Numbered from the stretch's first letter, positions 1 through 11,535 are shown. The stretch: DNA of 64,000 nucleotides from Bedellia somnulentella (GCA_963576735.1 OY755177.1:16926001-16990000); one strand, 5' to 3'. The notes: generated by a model from the sequence alone, not told the origin. Program-made: numbers and translations.

Positions 1-841
1 GCTCTTTCGGAAGGGAGGCGCCTCACACGATCCACCTCCGCCTGTCGAACTCTTCGGTACACCTATTCCGTGGGTGAAAAAGACCAAATACCTCGGTATT
101 GTCTTTGATCCCCGGCTTACATGGTCACACCACATCAAATACATACGCAACAAAGCCTCATTCGTCCTGAATAGGCTATCACCGATGCTTTGTGCTCGCA
201 GTAAGTTACCACTGCGTCACAAAGTTACACTATACAAAACATGTATACGCTCGGTCCTCTCGTACGGTAGTGTTGCGTTCGCACACGCCAGAGAGGGCTT
301 GATACACCGCCTCCAGGTGATACAGAATAGGTTCATGCGCAAGGCGGTAGGGGCGCCTTGGTATGTTAGGAACTATGATCTCCACAGAGACTTAGGGCTC
401 AATACTATCAGGGATCATTTCAAACAAATCTCACGTAGATACTTTGATAAGATCCCTGATCACCCCAACCCCTTACTCCGAGCCTCGCTCGACTACACTA
501 TTTCCCCGGACGCCGGGATTCGACGCCCACGTAGCGTGCTCTCGGATCCCGACGACGACACCACCCGCGAGCTCGAGGCCTATGGGGCCACCGGCGCTCG
601 CGGTCACACCAACAACTACTACCACTCCAGACACCGACCCCGCCGGCGAGGTCGTAGAACCTAGCCTTCAGCCGCCCGGCAAAAACACCAAGGTGACGCC
701 GCACAGGCCGCAGGGCCAGCAGCACCGAACCGGTGGGGTTTTAGTCGGTAAAAGTCCGACATACCCCCGTCGCTCTCTCGAGCGACGGGGGATCCATGAG
801 GATTTCCCCACCGGTAAACAAAAAAAAAAAAAAAAAAAAAA
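1..841 (+). mobile_element. Jockey-clade LINE, 3' end (reverse transcriptase tail)
   Basis: A reading frame open from base 2 to the stop at 662-664 encodes the C-terminal part of a non-LTR retrotransposon polymerase. The run KKTKYLGIVFDPRLTW is the usual post-catalytic motif, followed by the RSVLSYGSVAF region and a thumb-like tail. After the stop comes a GC-rich 3' UTR with an 11-bp perfect stem (764-774 with 781-791) and a pure A tail at 820-841. The 5' part, with endonuclease and catalytic RT motifs, lies outside the window. Known of the family: jockey-type LINEs end in an A tail and are usually 5' truncated. The clade assignment is by resemblance only. Confidence 0.85.
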
Positions 842-884
842 TCATTTCACCGTGTCCGTGGTGATGGAAAGTGCTCTCGGGAAA

Positions 885-1005
885 ATGCCTATTTGTGCAG
901 TATATTGCTGTAAAAATAAATCAATTTAAAATAGACGGTATTTCTTTTAATTTTTATGCATATTTTCCCAAAATTTCTATTGATTTATATTTTAAATTGT
1001 GTTTT
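885..1005 (+). pseudogene. THAP zinc-finger N-terminus, frameshifted
   Basis: The ATG at 885 opens MPICAVYCCKNKS, the start of a THAP (C2CH) DNA-binding domain with its CX2-4C pair. That frame stops at 927-929. The frame one base over carries DGISFNFYAYFPK (from 934), which matches the THAP motif leading to the conserved FP. A one-base slip in the A-rich stretch near 911-920 explains both. The expected Trp after the FP is not seen. It could be a broken first exon of a host gene or of a P-element-like transposase. It sits directly after the LINE A tail. Confidence 0.45.
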
Positions 1006-1195
1006 ACAAAAATGATCATTTTGTAGTTCCCGCCATTTTAAATTACATTTACTCAAAGCGCACTCCCCACGAGACTAACTTACCCACCACGAGACTAACT
1101 ATTAGGGTTGTCAAAAAATTCAAAAATAGAAAACATGATTATGACAGATAAATTAATACTTAAATACGTTATTATAAATACGTTACTTTATGAAT

Positions 1196-1600
1196 TTGCC
1201 ATGTAGTGTCGGTTTAGAATATCTCTTTTCTTGCCATAGGTATTCGTAAGAGGCGACTAAGGCTATGAGGTGTTTTGACTGGTTGTTGGGGGATGCGGTT
1301 GGTGACACTTCACCAACGATACTTCATTTTTACCGTCTTTCCTCAATTTAGTTTTAATTTTTAATTTAATTTAATAATTATTTTAATAATTTATTTCAAT
1401 TCTAATTGCACAATTACAGTTTTATATAGTTTACAGAGTAGGTTGAGTGCAATATTTAACCGTGTTTACATTATTGATAATATTGGTAGCCCCTACACTA
1501 GGGTAGTTCCATAAGTAGCTGAGAAATTTCTGATTTTGAAGCTCTGGCTACCCTTATTATGGGATTTAAAACCGTCAGTATATGAATGTAGGTATGTTAA
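1196..1600 (+). repeat. SINE-X copy, interrupted
   Basis: The 5' half (about 1196-1345) has the SINE-X head with the GAGGCGACTAAGG block and the GATGCGGTTGG block. The 3' half (about 1510-1600) has the GCTCTGGCTACCC block and ends near GTATATGAATGTAGGTATG. About 170 bp of AT-rich sequence separates the halves. Confidence 0.6.
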
Positions 1601-1928
1601 TGAATTGCTGTATATACTGCTTCAAAGTTACTATAATATTGCTACAAATTTAGGAGTCTTTGTCATTCAATAAATATTTTTTGTTCTTTCATTCCATTAA
1701 AAATATTTCATCTAGTTCAATTATTTGAAGTGATGATTAATTAACAACAAAAAGTTTATATATTTTATTTATGTCAATAGGCTAATAATTTTTTACACAT
1801 GTGAAAAATCTCGATGATTGGTAACCCTATGTACATAACAAATTGTAATGGGGATGTGGCACCTATCGATACACAATTTTTTATAATGAGTGAATGAATG
1901 ATTTATTCAACCTAATATTTTATTTTAG

Positions 1929-2119
1929 TCGGCGAAGACATGTTCCCTGATATGGAAAACCATGATACCGACAATATTGTCAGTCACAAAACTGAGTTAG
2001 CAAGAGCTGTTATTCAAAAATATTCCGATACTAGACTTGGTTACCTTGCAAAAAAAACAGATCCGCGTAAATGTATTCGCCATATTTATAATAAACTAAT
2101 ACATTTTAAAAACCAATAA
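1929..2119 (+). pseudogene. Isolated coding-like 3' exon, unknown protein
   Basis: After a splice-acceptor-like TTTTATTTTAG the frame reads VGEDMFPDMEN..., then a basic helical stretch (KTELARAVIQKYSDTRLGYL, KCIRHIYNKLIHFKNQ) and a TAA at 2117-2119. Codon use and the acceptor look genuine. No partner exon is clear apart from the broken THAP start 1 kb upstream, so both may come from one decayed THAP-transposase-like gene. I cannot name the family. Confidence 0.3.
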
Positions 2120-2354
2120 AGCTCAAAATCTGTTTTTTAAATATCTTAGCCATGATAGCTCAGTGGGTGAAACCCCGCTTCTTAGATAACAAACATATTT
2201 TCGTTTGAATTTGTGTGGTTCAATTATTATAAATTAGCTATGGGTAAACTCAATTCGCATACTTGTTTAAAGGGGTAGTGACATTAAAAAGGTAAGTAGA
2301 AACCACTGCTCTAAAGTAATAATTGAAACTCTACAAATCTTTCATATTAGGAAC

Positions 2355-3060
2355 CATCGAATATGCATGCGTTATATGGTCGCCCATTTACAATGTTCAC
2401 ATTAATAACCTCGAATCTGTGCAGAAAATATTCTTACGAATCTAGCAATGCGCTCGGGATTAAGAAGAAAATTGAGTTCGTATGATGAAAGACTGATCTA
2501 TTTTAAAATGGATCCGTTAATTTCTCGACGTCAAATCCAAGATTTATCCACCCTGCATAAAATAGTTAATGGTTCTATAACAACATCTCTGTTACCTCAA
2601 GTGCAGCTAAATGTTCCACAGAGAGCATTGCGTAATACTCGCCCACTAGCCATCCACACTGTAAGAACCAACATTGCGAGTAACAACCCTATCCACAGAG
2701 TCTGTCAGATTTATAACTCTATTTGCTCAATAGGCGAAGAAAATGCACCTGACGTCTATCACAACTCATTACTGAATTTTAGAAAGAAATGTAGGCAATT
2801 GATTAAATCTACAAATTAATAAATATAATGCAACCATATTATTATTATTATTATTTTTATAATTGTTTTTTGTTCCATTTTACTTATTTTTACTTTATTG
2901 CTAATTTTATTGAATCATATTATTGTTATTTTAATTTTAATTTAATTGTACTTTATTTAGTTTTATAATTATTATTAATTTGGTGTAATTCTTTGGAGTT
3001 TTACTTATATTTATATTATTTGTTATTGTTTTGAGTAGCTTTGATAATAATATTATTCAA
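2355..3060 (+). mobile_element. CR1/jockey-like LINE 3' fragment
   Basis: The segment 2358-2440 translates as a polymerase tail (YACVIWSPIYNVHINNLESVQ), then a stop or frame break. The frame 2448-2819 continues with RRKLSSYDERL, DLSTLHKIVNGSI and PIHRVCQIYNS, characteristic of the C-terminus of insect CR1/jockey-type LINEs. An ATT-rich tail follows (2840-2860). The copy is 5' truncated and mutated. Confidence 0.75.
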
Positions 3061-3256
3061 GAAGAAGAAAATTGCTAACGATAATAACCGATAATGTTGT
3101 GTGCACTTTTTTGGCATTGTAACAGAGCCGAATCAAAATTTTTGTAAAAAGGTAATGTTTGTTATAATGCTGTTTGTGTACGTATTAATTAATTAAATAA
3201 ATAGTATGTATAGTAAAGATGCGCGCTATATTTCGTAATTTTGAAACATGCACAAC

Positions 3257-3752
3257 AATTCGGTATGCAAAGTTTTTTTTGGTATTTATTAAATATTTTT
3301 ATTGAATAGCAAACACGAAAATAAAAGACCAATTTGAATATTTTTCATTTAAAATGAGTAATTGCAAAGTTATGATTTTTTAAAGATTGTTTAACTTTTG
3401 TACTTAATGACGTCATCGATCGAAAATATCACGTAGCGACATGCAAATAAAGCGAAATGTTTAATAAAAATGTTGCTGATTGCAAAACATTTCACAAATT
3501 TGTGATCTCAAATGAAATTATTACGTTACTATACTAAAGAAACCTATGATTTTCGATATTTTATTAATAAACTGCAAAAGCGATTGTCTTTGAAATAACG
3601 TTGAAGGTCAATTACTGTTACAGTATTTTGTTAAAATAACGGTCATCTTAGCTTTGTTTGATTTAATTTCAAGAAAGTATGTTTTAGAAACATAATATCT
3701 CGAAATGGTTTCCTATTCAGCACCACTTTTGTAAAACTTTGCATACCGAATT
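3257..3752. mobile_element. MITE-like element with 20-bp terminal inverted repeats
   Basis: AATTCGGTATGCAAAGTTTT at 3257-3276 is the exact reverse complement of 3733-3752. The 496 bp between and including them has no open frame and is AT-rich. No clear target-site duplication was found, so the superfamily is open. Confidence 0.55.
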
Positions 3753-4685
3753 ATTTCGGAAAAAGTTATTTCTTGAAGATTCAATTTTTTCTAAACAATC
3801 TTACCCATTACCTATTCCTTACCTAACTACATGTGGAATAAATAAATAAATAAACGATAATACCTTTTTTTGTTTAATTTAATCATAGTAGAAGACTTTT
3901 CAATCACTCATTCATTCAAATTAATCGATGTCGATAAAGTTATTAAGGATCCGAGCCCTATTATTTTCTATGTGTTCGTAATGTAATTCTAAATGTATAT
4001 TTGTCGCGTACAGGAATTTTGACTGCAGTGTGTGAAAATAAGTGTGTTGTTGTTTTTTTATGCTTGTAGTGCGGTGCGTGTAAAGACGAAAACTATTTTT
4101 ACTTCTGTGTGCGTGTTTGCGTATGTAGTCTTCCTCGCCCCCCGCAAAAATTGGCAGAAAAAAATGTTTTGAGATCTCGATGAAGGTGCGTCCCGTTCTA
4201 ATTGGTCTGAGATCAAAGTGATACGTTTACAAAAATCTTTACACTAACAAAAAGCTTCAAAGCCAAATATCAAACGTATTCAGTAAACTTGGATAAAGTT
4301 TATCCCGTCATGATGCCGCGTTTACATTTAATCAAGTAGCTATGCGAAACACTCAAACCCAATAAATAGACCATTTAACTATTGTAATCTAAGTAAGTCT
4401 AATAGTTTTGGATGTCTATTGTTATACGAAGATACACCTTGTACTCACCCTTCTACACACATAAAATATGATCAAGAATAAAAATTGTCAGTCATAATCA
4501 ATATCTAGTTCAATCAATCATTGATATGGATCAATCAATCAGTTGACCCTTTCAGGGAAAGGTTGTTTGTTGCGGTTTTCGTTTCGCAATATTTGCTTAT
4601 TTTAGTCACCTAAACAACCTGTTTTTACCAGCCAAGAGCTGGTGAAATGTCTGCATAATATACTGGAATATATAAAATAGAAGTC
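3753..4685. other. Non-coding, upstream of the FAM162-like gene
   Basis: No convincing coding sequence. It presumably contains the promoter and 5' UTR of the gene starting at 4686, but I cannot place a start site. Around 4000-4130 the sequence is G/T-rich and could hold a non-coding first exon, which is only a guess. Confidence 0.4.
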
Positions 4686-5188
4686 ATGTACGGAATAATC
4701 CGCTCTAGACTATGTGTTTGCACTCCAAGAATTTTATTATCTTCGAAACTTGCTGCACGAAAAGCTTCGACGGGTAATGTGTCTCCTAAATTCAGACCTA
4801 CAGACTTTCACAAGTTTATTTTAGTATGGACCAAGAAGTTTAAAACCAAGGAGGAGATACCGGATTTTGTTTCGTTAGTTATTTTCTTTATTAGTAACTG
4901 TTATGCAATATTTATATATAAAGCTGTTTACTTATCATTTATATTAAATACAGGTCCTTAATTTAGGTATTTCTTTTCAGTCATGATCTAATCGACCGGG
5001 CTAAATCTGAAGTGCGAATCAAAGTAGCTAATTATTTGATGTTATTAACTGTACTAGCTAGTATTGGTTTTATTATTTCTGGAAAAGCTGCAGCGAAACG
5101 TGGAGAATCGGTGCAAAAGATGAATGAAGAATTTCACAGGAAGTACCGTGAAGAATATGAAAAGGCACACGCTACTAAAACTACATAG
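4686..5188 (+). CDS. FAM162/UPF0389 family mitochondrial membrane protein
   Basis: Two coding exons, 4686-4873 and 4981-5188 (GT-AG intron of 107 bp), give 131 aa. The N-terminus is basic and rich in Arg/Ser (MYGIIRSRLCVCTPRIL), fitting a mitochondrial presequence. The conserved core FRPTDFHKFILVWTKKFK (about residues 36-53) and KEEIPDFVS are signatures of the FAM162 (E2-induced gene 5)/UPF0389 family. A single membrane span lies at about residues 81-97 (YLMLLTVLASIGFIISG), followed by a charged tail. FAM162A is known as a mitochondrial protein linked to hypoxia-induced death in mammals; the insect role is not established. Unspliced, the first exon would run into the intron and stop at 4961. 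A poly(A) signal follows the stop. Confidence 0.9.
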
Positions 5189-5263
5189 ACAAATATTAAA
5201 ACATGTCATTTATGGGGATTTTTACTTTAAACGGTGCAGGCTGTTTTTCGGTTGTATCATGGA

Positions 5264-5269
5264 AATAAA
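5264..5269 (+). terminator. Poly(A) signal of the FAM162-like gene
   Basis: AATAAA lies 75 bp after the stop codon of the FAM162-like gene. Confidence 0.6.
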
Positions 5270-5685
5270 CTGTTGTAAAAAAAGATTGAAAGATATTTTT
5301 TAAGAAGAAGCTTATGAAACCGAAAGATTATTTATAAATCTGCATGAATTCGTAATTTAGCTCCCGAGAAAATGTTATTCCAATTTTATTTTAATTAAAA
5401 ACCATTCGAAAATGTCTGAATTTGTGCTGTCACAACTACAAACTGCCTCCTTACATTCGATTTTTATGAAAAATTTTGTATGACGGCTAACATTGTGATA
5501 ATTTATTTTCATTGTTAGATATTGTGTAAGCATTTAAACTAAGTATTTCACTTCATTTATTAAACAATGTATTAAATAAATTAATAATAATCTTGTTTAA
5601 CGAATTCGCGATTGCCGGACATGTCTGTTTTGTAACGCATATATTTTTATTAAAATGCCCATTTTCGGGATAAATTTGGTTTTTA

Positions 5686-5868
5686 ATGGCAGCCCCAAGC
5701 TCAACTATCAATGTAGAAAACACCATTTTAAAGTTAGTATCGAAAGAAGCCCGGCTGGAGCAGCACGCAGCTCATCACAAAAGTGTGGTCAAGAAAAATC
5801 TATTGAAGTTAGTAACGTTTATTTGTGTAATTACAAAGTTTGACTATATTTCTTCTTGGTCTGTGTAA
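5686..5868 (+). CDS. Short ORF, possible first exon of an unknown gene
   Basis: Begins MAAPSSTINVENTILKLV and continues with a charged helix (SKEARLEQHAAHHKSVVKKN), which looks like a real N-terminus. A donor-like GTTAGT or GTAACG sits near 5808-5820, after which the frame becomes hydrophobic and unconvincing. No following exon was found. Product not recognised. Confidence 0.25.
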   Translation: MAAPSSTINVENTILKLVSKEARLEQHAAHHKSVVKKNLLKLVTFICVITKFDYISSWSV

Positions 5869-6111
5869 TGCTTCAACGCTGTTGAAAGAATAAAAGTATT
5901 AATTTGAAAAGATTCTGATAATATTTAGTTAGTACTTAATTAAATTGTTTATCGAGGTACGTATTCGTCACGTCTGGTTAGCAACCGTTACTATAGGATG
6001 GACAAAAATGTTACGAAACAGACATCTAAAGCTTACTGTACACATGTTGAAGTAATAAAATTTTATGTCAACTTTTTAGAAAGATTTACAGGTAGTGATG
6101 ATATCACTTTA

Positions 6112-6859
6112 ATGGCAACAATGGTGTTAACATCTGCTGAAAGAGCCAAAAGGTATCGAGAGAAATAAAAAAACAACCCAGAAAAGGCTGAAGAAGTTAA
6201 AAAAAGCCAAAAGAAAAAAGGTATCTGAAATGACCGAAGAGGAAAAGATAAGAAATAGAAACAAATGGAAAATAGAAAAAAGAAACCAGAGAGCTAAGGA
6301 ACCGAAGAGAAAGGACCCAATTAAAGAAACACCGAACGAAGATTCTAAAAAAATATTTACTCTAAGGCGCAGACGGATTTTGAGACATAATAATAAACGA
6401 CTTCAAGAAAAGCAGAAAAAAATTGAACAACTAACCAAACTCATAAACAAACATAGACAACCATATAATAGAAAAAAGCTGAATCCTAACGAGATCATTG
6501 TGAAACAACTTAAGGTAATTGATAAATATGAAGCTAGAGAAGAGTTTTTAGAATATACACTGCGAAAGACATATGCCAATTGTGAGAAAAAAGTGGAAAA
6601 GGAAGGCTTTTAACGAATAATAAGAAACTGTAAGAACGGAAATAAGACCTATGTCGCAAAATTAATGGGACTTCAAAGAACGACTCGGGTAAAACAGAAA
6701 TACCAAAGGCTCACGTGTTCTGTAGAAATCGAAACATTTTGGTTAAGAGAAGACATTAGAAGAGCAACAGCGGGAAAAAAGGAGTGCAGGGTAAAGGGTA
6801 AAGAAAAGCGTCAAATAAGACTCAGTCGATACATTACAAAATTTATACAAAAAATATAA
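6112..6859 (+). pseudogene. Decayed insect transposon-type basic protein
   Basis: Three fragments in changing frames make one protein. The first is SAERAKRYREK followed by a stop and NNPEKAEEVKK (6130-6205). The second is MTEEEKIRNRNKWKIEKRNQRAKEPK to about 6612, a basic coiled coil. The third, from 6665, contains FWLREDIRRATAGKKE and a basic end. From memory of insect proteomes, repeats of this type (RAKRYREK, FL.RDD.SR.T.GKKE) belong to a widespread transposon-associated family without a settled name. Stops and shifts make this copy dead. A partial direct repeat (GGACA..ATGTTACGA..C.GAC) flanks the region at about 5999 and 7246. Confidence 0.5.
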
Positions 6860-7774
6860 AGAGTTGGGAGGGAAATATGGAATTACAACCCTGTGGAAAT
6901 ACAAGCCATTTTACGTCATCTACCCAAAACATAGTTCAAGGAATACATGTATATAATATTTCTGAGTATTATATTTAGGAACTTCAAATTAATAGAATTT
7001 TATGAGAGTATTATAGCCAGTGAACACTATTCCTAATAATTCTGTTTCATCACATCATATGTCCAATTAGTAACTGTCCCTAAATGTTGTGGCCTTATTT
7101 CCTTAGAAAATCTTGGATATTAAGATAAATATGATCATTTGTATATATTATAAACAAAGAAAAATAAAATACCTACAGTATGATTTTATGATTTTAGAAT
7201 TTTTTTCCTGATCTAAAATAGAATTCGAAAAATAAACCTTGCAATTGGACAATATGTTACGATACGGACAAATTTTTTGAATTTTATGAATAATAAAATA
7301 TGTTCTTGGTTCAATACAATATTTAATTTGATAGATTATTACACTTAAAACTGTAAAAGAGCGATTTCTTTAATTTATTTGAATCACGTTAGTTTTTATG
7401 GCGGTTTGCTTTTTGTTACTAACAAGACAACTTTTTTCCAATCTACTTCGAAAAATCTAAAATAAAAGATAATATACGTGATTCTACCTAAAACTTATTG
7501 ATGAATCATGTAAATTACATATTTTATTATAATAATACGTAGTGTTTTAGTCATAAAACGATTTAAAAAAAATTAAGTCTCTTTATAAAACCTGCGCCAT
7601 TTAAGATGAAAATGCCCTTATTAGAATTATTGTAAAGGTGTTAGAAATAAAAAAACTAAAGGCTTAATTTTTAATGACTTGTTAATAATTAAAACAGATC
7701 ATTGCAACTAGACCACTTCTATATTTTCAATAATAACATAAAAAATGCAAACAACAACATAATTTTCAGTCTTT
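6860..7774. other. AT-rich intergenic DNA
   Basis: No coding sequence or recognised repeat seen between the decayed transposon gene and the 3' end of MIX23. Confidence 0.5.
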
Positions 7775-10700
7775 TCACGATTGGGTTGGTTTATAGTATG
7801 CTCCACATTTTTCAGTAAATAAATTTGATGTTTTTTCATTTATAACCTCTTCCACACTGAGTTCTGTCTGCAGTAAACGTAACTGCAAAATAAAATCACA
7901 TTTAATACCCTTTCCTCATAATATATAGTCATTAATATAAGGGAACTATATATTCTATCACCAAAATTTATATTTGTCATCAAGTTGTATCACCTAATAA
8001 ATAGATCTATCGCCACGAAATATTTTCGTTCTCAATGAATCATTCTCATGAATTATCAAATTAATGTTAATATTTATGTAAAATAAGAGATCGATAACCA
8101 ATAAAATTATATTGCATTACATGAATATAAACTTCGTTTTTATAATAACAGTTTTGTTACTTAAATAATAGCTCTGTGCTCAGAATGGTAGATCTGTCAC
8201 CAAATAAATTAATTATCGATCCCTGACTGCGACTCCTTTTTATTTGATATTTTGTCACCAATACAGTAGTAACATTTTATTTCGTTCAGATATTAAATTA
8301 ATAGTATTGGTTACCAATTTAATACATCAATTTATAATTTTAATGAAAAAAATATTAAAGGGGCGGAGACAAATTGGCGCGCTTTAAGAATCACATAACA
8401 GAGTAATCAAAGATGAATACACGAACGTTTGCCACTGTCTCGTTTTTTGACAGTTGCTTCAGAGTTTGTAAATGGATGGTCGTTAGCTGTCGGTTCAGGT
8501 TCAGCAAATGGAGAGTGGATCTACCGCACAATATTGATTGGATGCATGGGAAATGCAACTGCCCTGCGTTTTACAAGAAATATATGTGCAAACATATTAT
8601 CGGATTAGCCATACGCTTAAAGCTGGCCAACCCCCCACCAGAAGCAAAAAATGTGCTTATCGGCCAGAAAAGAAAAAGGGGGCGCCCTTCAAAATCCAAA
8701 CCAGTGCTGATTATTCAGTGATTATTGTTTTTTAACAATAAATATTGATTATTTTAACTTTAATTAAGTGTTTTATCTACTATTCTGCTAGCCATAAGCC
8801 AGCTATTTTAAACCAGCGCAGATTGTTCAGTGGTAATTATTTTAAACAATAAGTATTGATTATTTTGACTTTAATTGTTTTATTTACTACTCTGCAAAAA
8901 AAATTATTTAAATATAATTTATACTACCAGTGATTATGACAACCTTAATTTTTTATTTGCACTTAATGCAATTTTCTAGTAACATAATATGATTTATTGG
9001 TGATCTCTTTAAATTAGTTTGCTAAAATACTTATTAGGACACACCCATTATAATACATACAAAAACATTTATTTGGTACTAGACCTTATATCTCAGGATT
9101 TTAGGTGATTTATTGTGGAACTGATTTTGCATTGTTTGGTGACTACATTTTGGTGACAGATCTACTATTTTGAGGACAAACCCTATTATTTAAGAAACAC
9201 AAAACTAATTAAATTGGTGATAGCTTAAATGATACCCTTAATATAATAGCATAAGATAAGCAATCCCAAAATTTAGATGATACTTGCTTTTTGGAGAGTC
9301 TAAGTAGTTGTTAATGAACTTGAGTCTATATTAGTTAGGGATTGACTGGACTAATAATCTCATTCCAGAGATAAAAATATGCTTGAAAAGTTTAATGATC
9401 TATAACATTCCTTAATTAAATATTTCTTTTAACTTAGGTTGCTTAACCTGAACAATCTTGATGTATAATTGGGAAGACCACTACTTCAGGAGAATTGAGT
9501 CCAAATCCTGAGTTGGGCCATCATTATATATTATCTTAAATTATATATTTGTGTGGCTAATTTAAGTTGCTAACAGTGAAAAAACCCACATGGCCGAGTC
9601 ATACTTAGTTATGTGACAGTATATTTATACATAGCAATGGTACCTGCCCCTATTATTTATGTATATGTAACAAATATGTCTTTTATGTATTATGTTGTTC
9701 AGAAGTAGCAGGCAAGAACAGATGTTTGAGATTCTTGAAAATTTGGACGCTGGCATAGCACCAAATTATAGTGGATTTAAGGTACTATGTACAGCAGCAA
9801 ATAGGAATATGCTCCTCATTTCATACAGTCTATGTCAACAAAACAAGATAGCTAAAAACTTTATTACTTATGGAAAAAAATATGGTTTATTGCCTAAAGT
9901 TAGATAGCAATATACCTTGAACTTATTGCAATCAAATCAATGGTAATCGAATGCATTGAAAACATATTATTTTAAGAATAAAAAATATGAATATACAAAA
10001 TATGATCACAATAATCTTTCTACTACCAGTAAAAAGTATATCCTAACAAATAATTATACTAATTCAATTTGCTTGTTTTCAAATAATTCAGTTTAATATT
10101 AGCCTAATGTAATCTAACAACTATATTAATCCATATTGCAACACATTAATCCCAGATGTGAACTCTCTTCTGTGCCATAATTCTTGCAAACTTCTTTTAG
10201 TTCATCAACATTCATTAATACCATTCCACATACACTGTTGGAGATAAACAATTCTTAGCATGCTGCATTGCCTATTGGTACCCCAACCATTTGCTTCAGG
10301 ACCTTAACCCTTTAACTATACTGATAATGTTGTTGAATTCGGAATATGTGCAACTGATTTCCACATACTTCATTCCAGTTACCATGTAGTTTAAAAAATA
10401 CCCAGCTATTGGACAGCTCTGATGAATGAACACTATTGAACAATGGTTCACTTTGTATCACATCTATTAATACAGTTTTGCAAATTGAAAACCAGTTTTC
10501 CAATACAGGAACTGTTTACACTAACAGATTCTATATTTCAGTATTTATTTGAGTGTATGGTATCCCTGAGGAAACAGAAATATGTACAATACAACATTAG
10601 GTTAGCATGTGTGCCCACCTGAAATGAAGGCCACATAAACTGAAAATATTTACCTTTTTTTGTTCAGCTTTAAAGTTCTTTAAAGTTTCGAAGTCATCAG

Positions 10701-11094
10701 GATTGTTCTCTTTAGCTGCCTTTAATGTTTTAACATTTTCTGCTGTAGCCACTATGCAGTTTTTAATAACTTTTTCCCTGTCTAAATGGCTCTTTTGTAT
10801 CTGAGAGTACAAATCTTGACAGGCTAATGGAGTATCTGCTTTCCTTTGAAAAGATTCTGTTGGTATTACCGTGTTCAGGGCATACACGATTTTATCATCA
10901 ACTAAACGCAACTTTTTCAGAACATCCTACAAGAAAGATTACTGTCAGTATGATGAAGAATTTACAAATGCAACAAATTGTGATAAACGAACATTTAATA
11001 AACTTTTAAATGTACATTTATAGATAAGCGAAAATCGTAATAAGTAGACTACCTGAAATTCTCTAAAATCCGGGCAAACCATTTGTCCAAGCAT
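7775..11094 (-). CDS. MIX23: MIX23 (CCDC58), mitochondrial intermembrane-space protein
   Basis: Three exons on the minus strand: 11094-11053, 10926-10654 and 7882-7775, all with GT-AG borders and phase-0 junctions, give 140 aa, close to human CCDC58 (144 aa). Exon 1 ends CPDFREFQ. Exon 2 carries the conserved core (LRLVDDKIVYALNTVIPT, LACQDLY, DREKVIKNCI). Exon 3 reads LRLLQTELSVEEVINE and ends with CGAYYKPTQS, matching the family C-terminus. Four cysteines (about 7, 50, 71, 131) fit oxidative folding in the intermembrane space, where MIX23 supports Mia40-dependent protein import. Intron 2 (2.8 kb) is filled with repeats, including a SWIM-finger fragment. The second in-frame ATG (codon 5) is an alternative start. 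Confidence 0.92.
8413..8721 (+). pseudogene. SWIM zinc-finger tail of a MULE-type transposase
   Basis: Encodes WMHGKCNCPAFYKKYMCKHI, a SWIM zinc finger (CxC...CxH), then IRLKLANPPPEAK and a basic RKRGRPSK AT-hook-like tail. SWIM fingers of this form are common at the C-terminus of Mutator-like transposases in insects. The catalytic domain is missing. The fragment lies inside MIX23 intron 2 on the opposite strand. Confidence 0.65.
8698..8895 (+). repeat. Imperfect tandem duplication of the SWIM-ORF end
   Basis: The last codons and 3' flank of the SWIM fragment (8698-8788) are repeated at 8810-8895. Shared blocks are CCAG.GC.GATT.TTCAGTG, AACAATAA.TATTGATTATTTT and ACTTTAATT. Period about 112 bp. 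Confidence 0.7.
9475..9660 (+). repeat. Degenerate tRNA-SINE copy
   Basis: Shares AACCCACATGGC-GAGT, TGTGTGGCTAATTT and TTATGTGACAGT blocks with the clear copy at 38841. Lies in MIX23 intron 2. Confidence 0.6.
9692..10503. other. Coding-like islands in MIX23 intron 2
   Basis: On the plus strand 9692-9907 is open for 71 codons (FEILENLDAGIAPNYSG..., ends KKYGLLPKVR). On the minus strand 10503-10312 is open for 63 codons (MENWFSICKTVLIDV...), and about 10240-10150 reads NVDELKEVCKNYGTEESSH. None is recognised and none has good splice partners. They may be remnants of an old transposon or pseudogene. Confidence 0.25.
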
Positions 11095-11535
11095 TTTTAA
11101 AATATATAAATTCCTTTTGAATTGTTACACTACACACAAATGTTAGAAGTATGAGGTAAATCAAGTAAAATATTGTTGGTAATAATCTTTTAATTTTCTC
11201 TACCAAATTTTTGAGGTTATAAGTTACACTACAATACAACAAAAATGACAGGCATTTGACAGCTTGAATTACAGAATTTTTGAGTGTATGTACATGTAGA
11301 CTCTTGCTCGAAATGTGGCCCTACACTTCTTAAATTATTATGAATGAATACTTCTGCAGTTTAACTTTGATGTTATTTGGTATAAATTTGGATTAAAATA
11401 TTCCAATACAAACTTGGACCGAGTGTTTTTCCGTCTACTCGCATAGGTGTAAAAAGCGCGTACAGTGCGTAAAAAGAAAAGTAGTAAGTGGTGCTACCAT
11501 GAACTTGAACTACTAACCAAAATGGAAGATTTGGT

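Noticed and set aside
444..929. Two extra open frames (444-929 plus, 498-725 minus)
   Set aside because: They overlap the GC-rich LINE end and its 3' UTR and run through the A tail as poly-Lys.
10312..10503. Alternative last exon of MIX23
   Set aside because: The true last exon with the conserved LRLLQTELSVEEV and CGAYYKP blocks is at 7775-7882, with perfect phase and splice sites.
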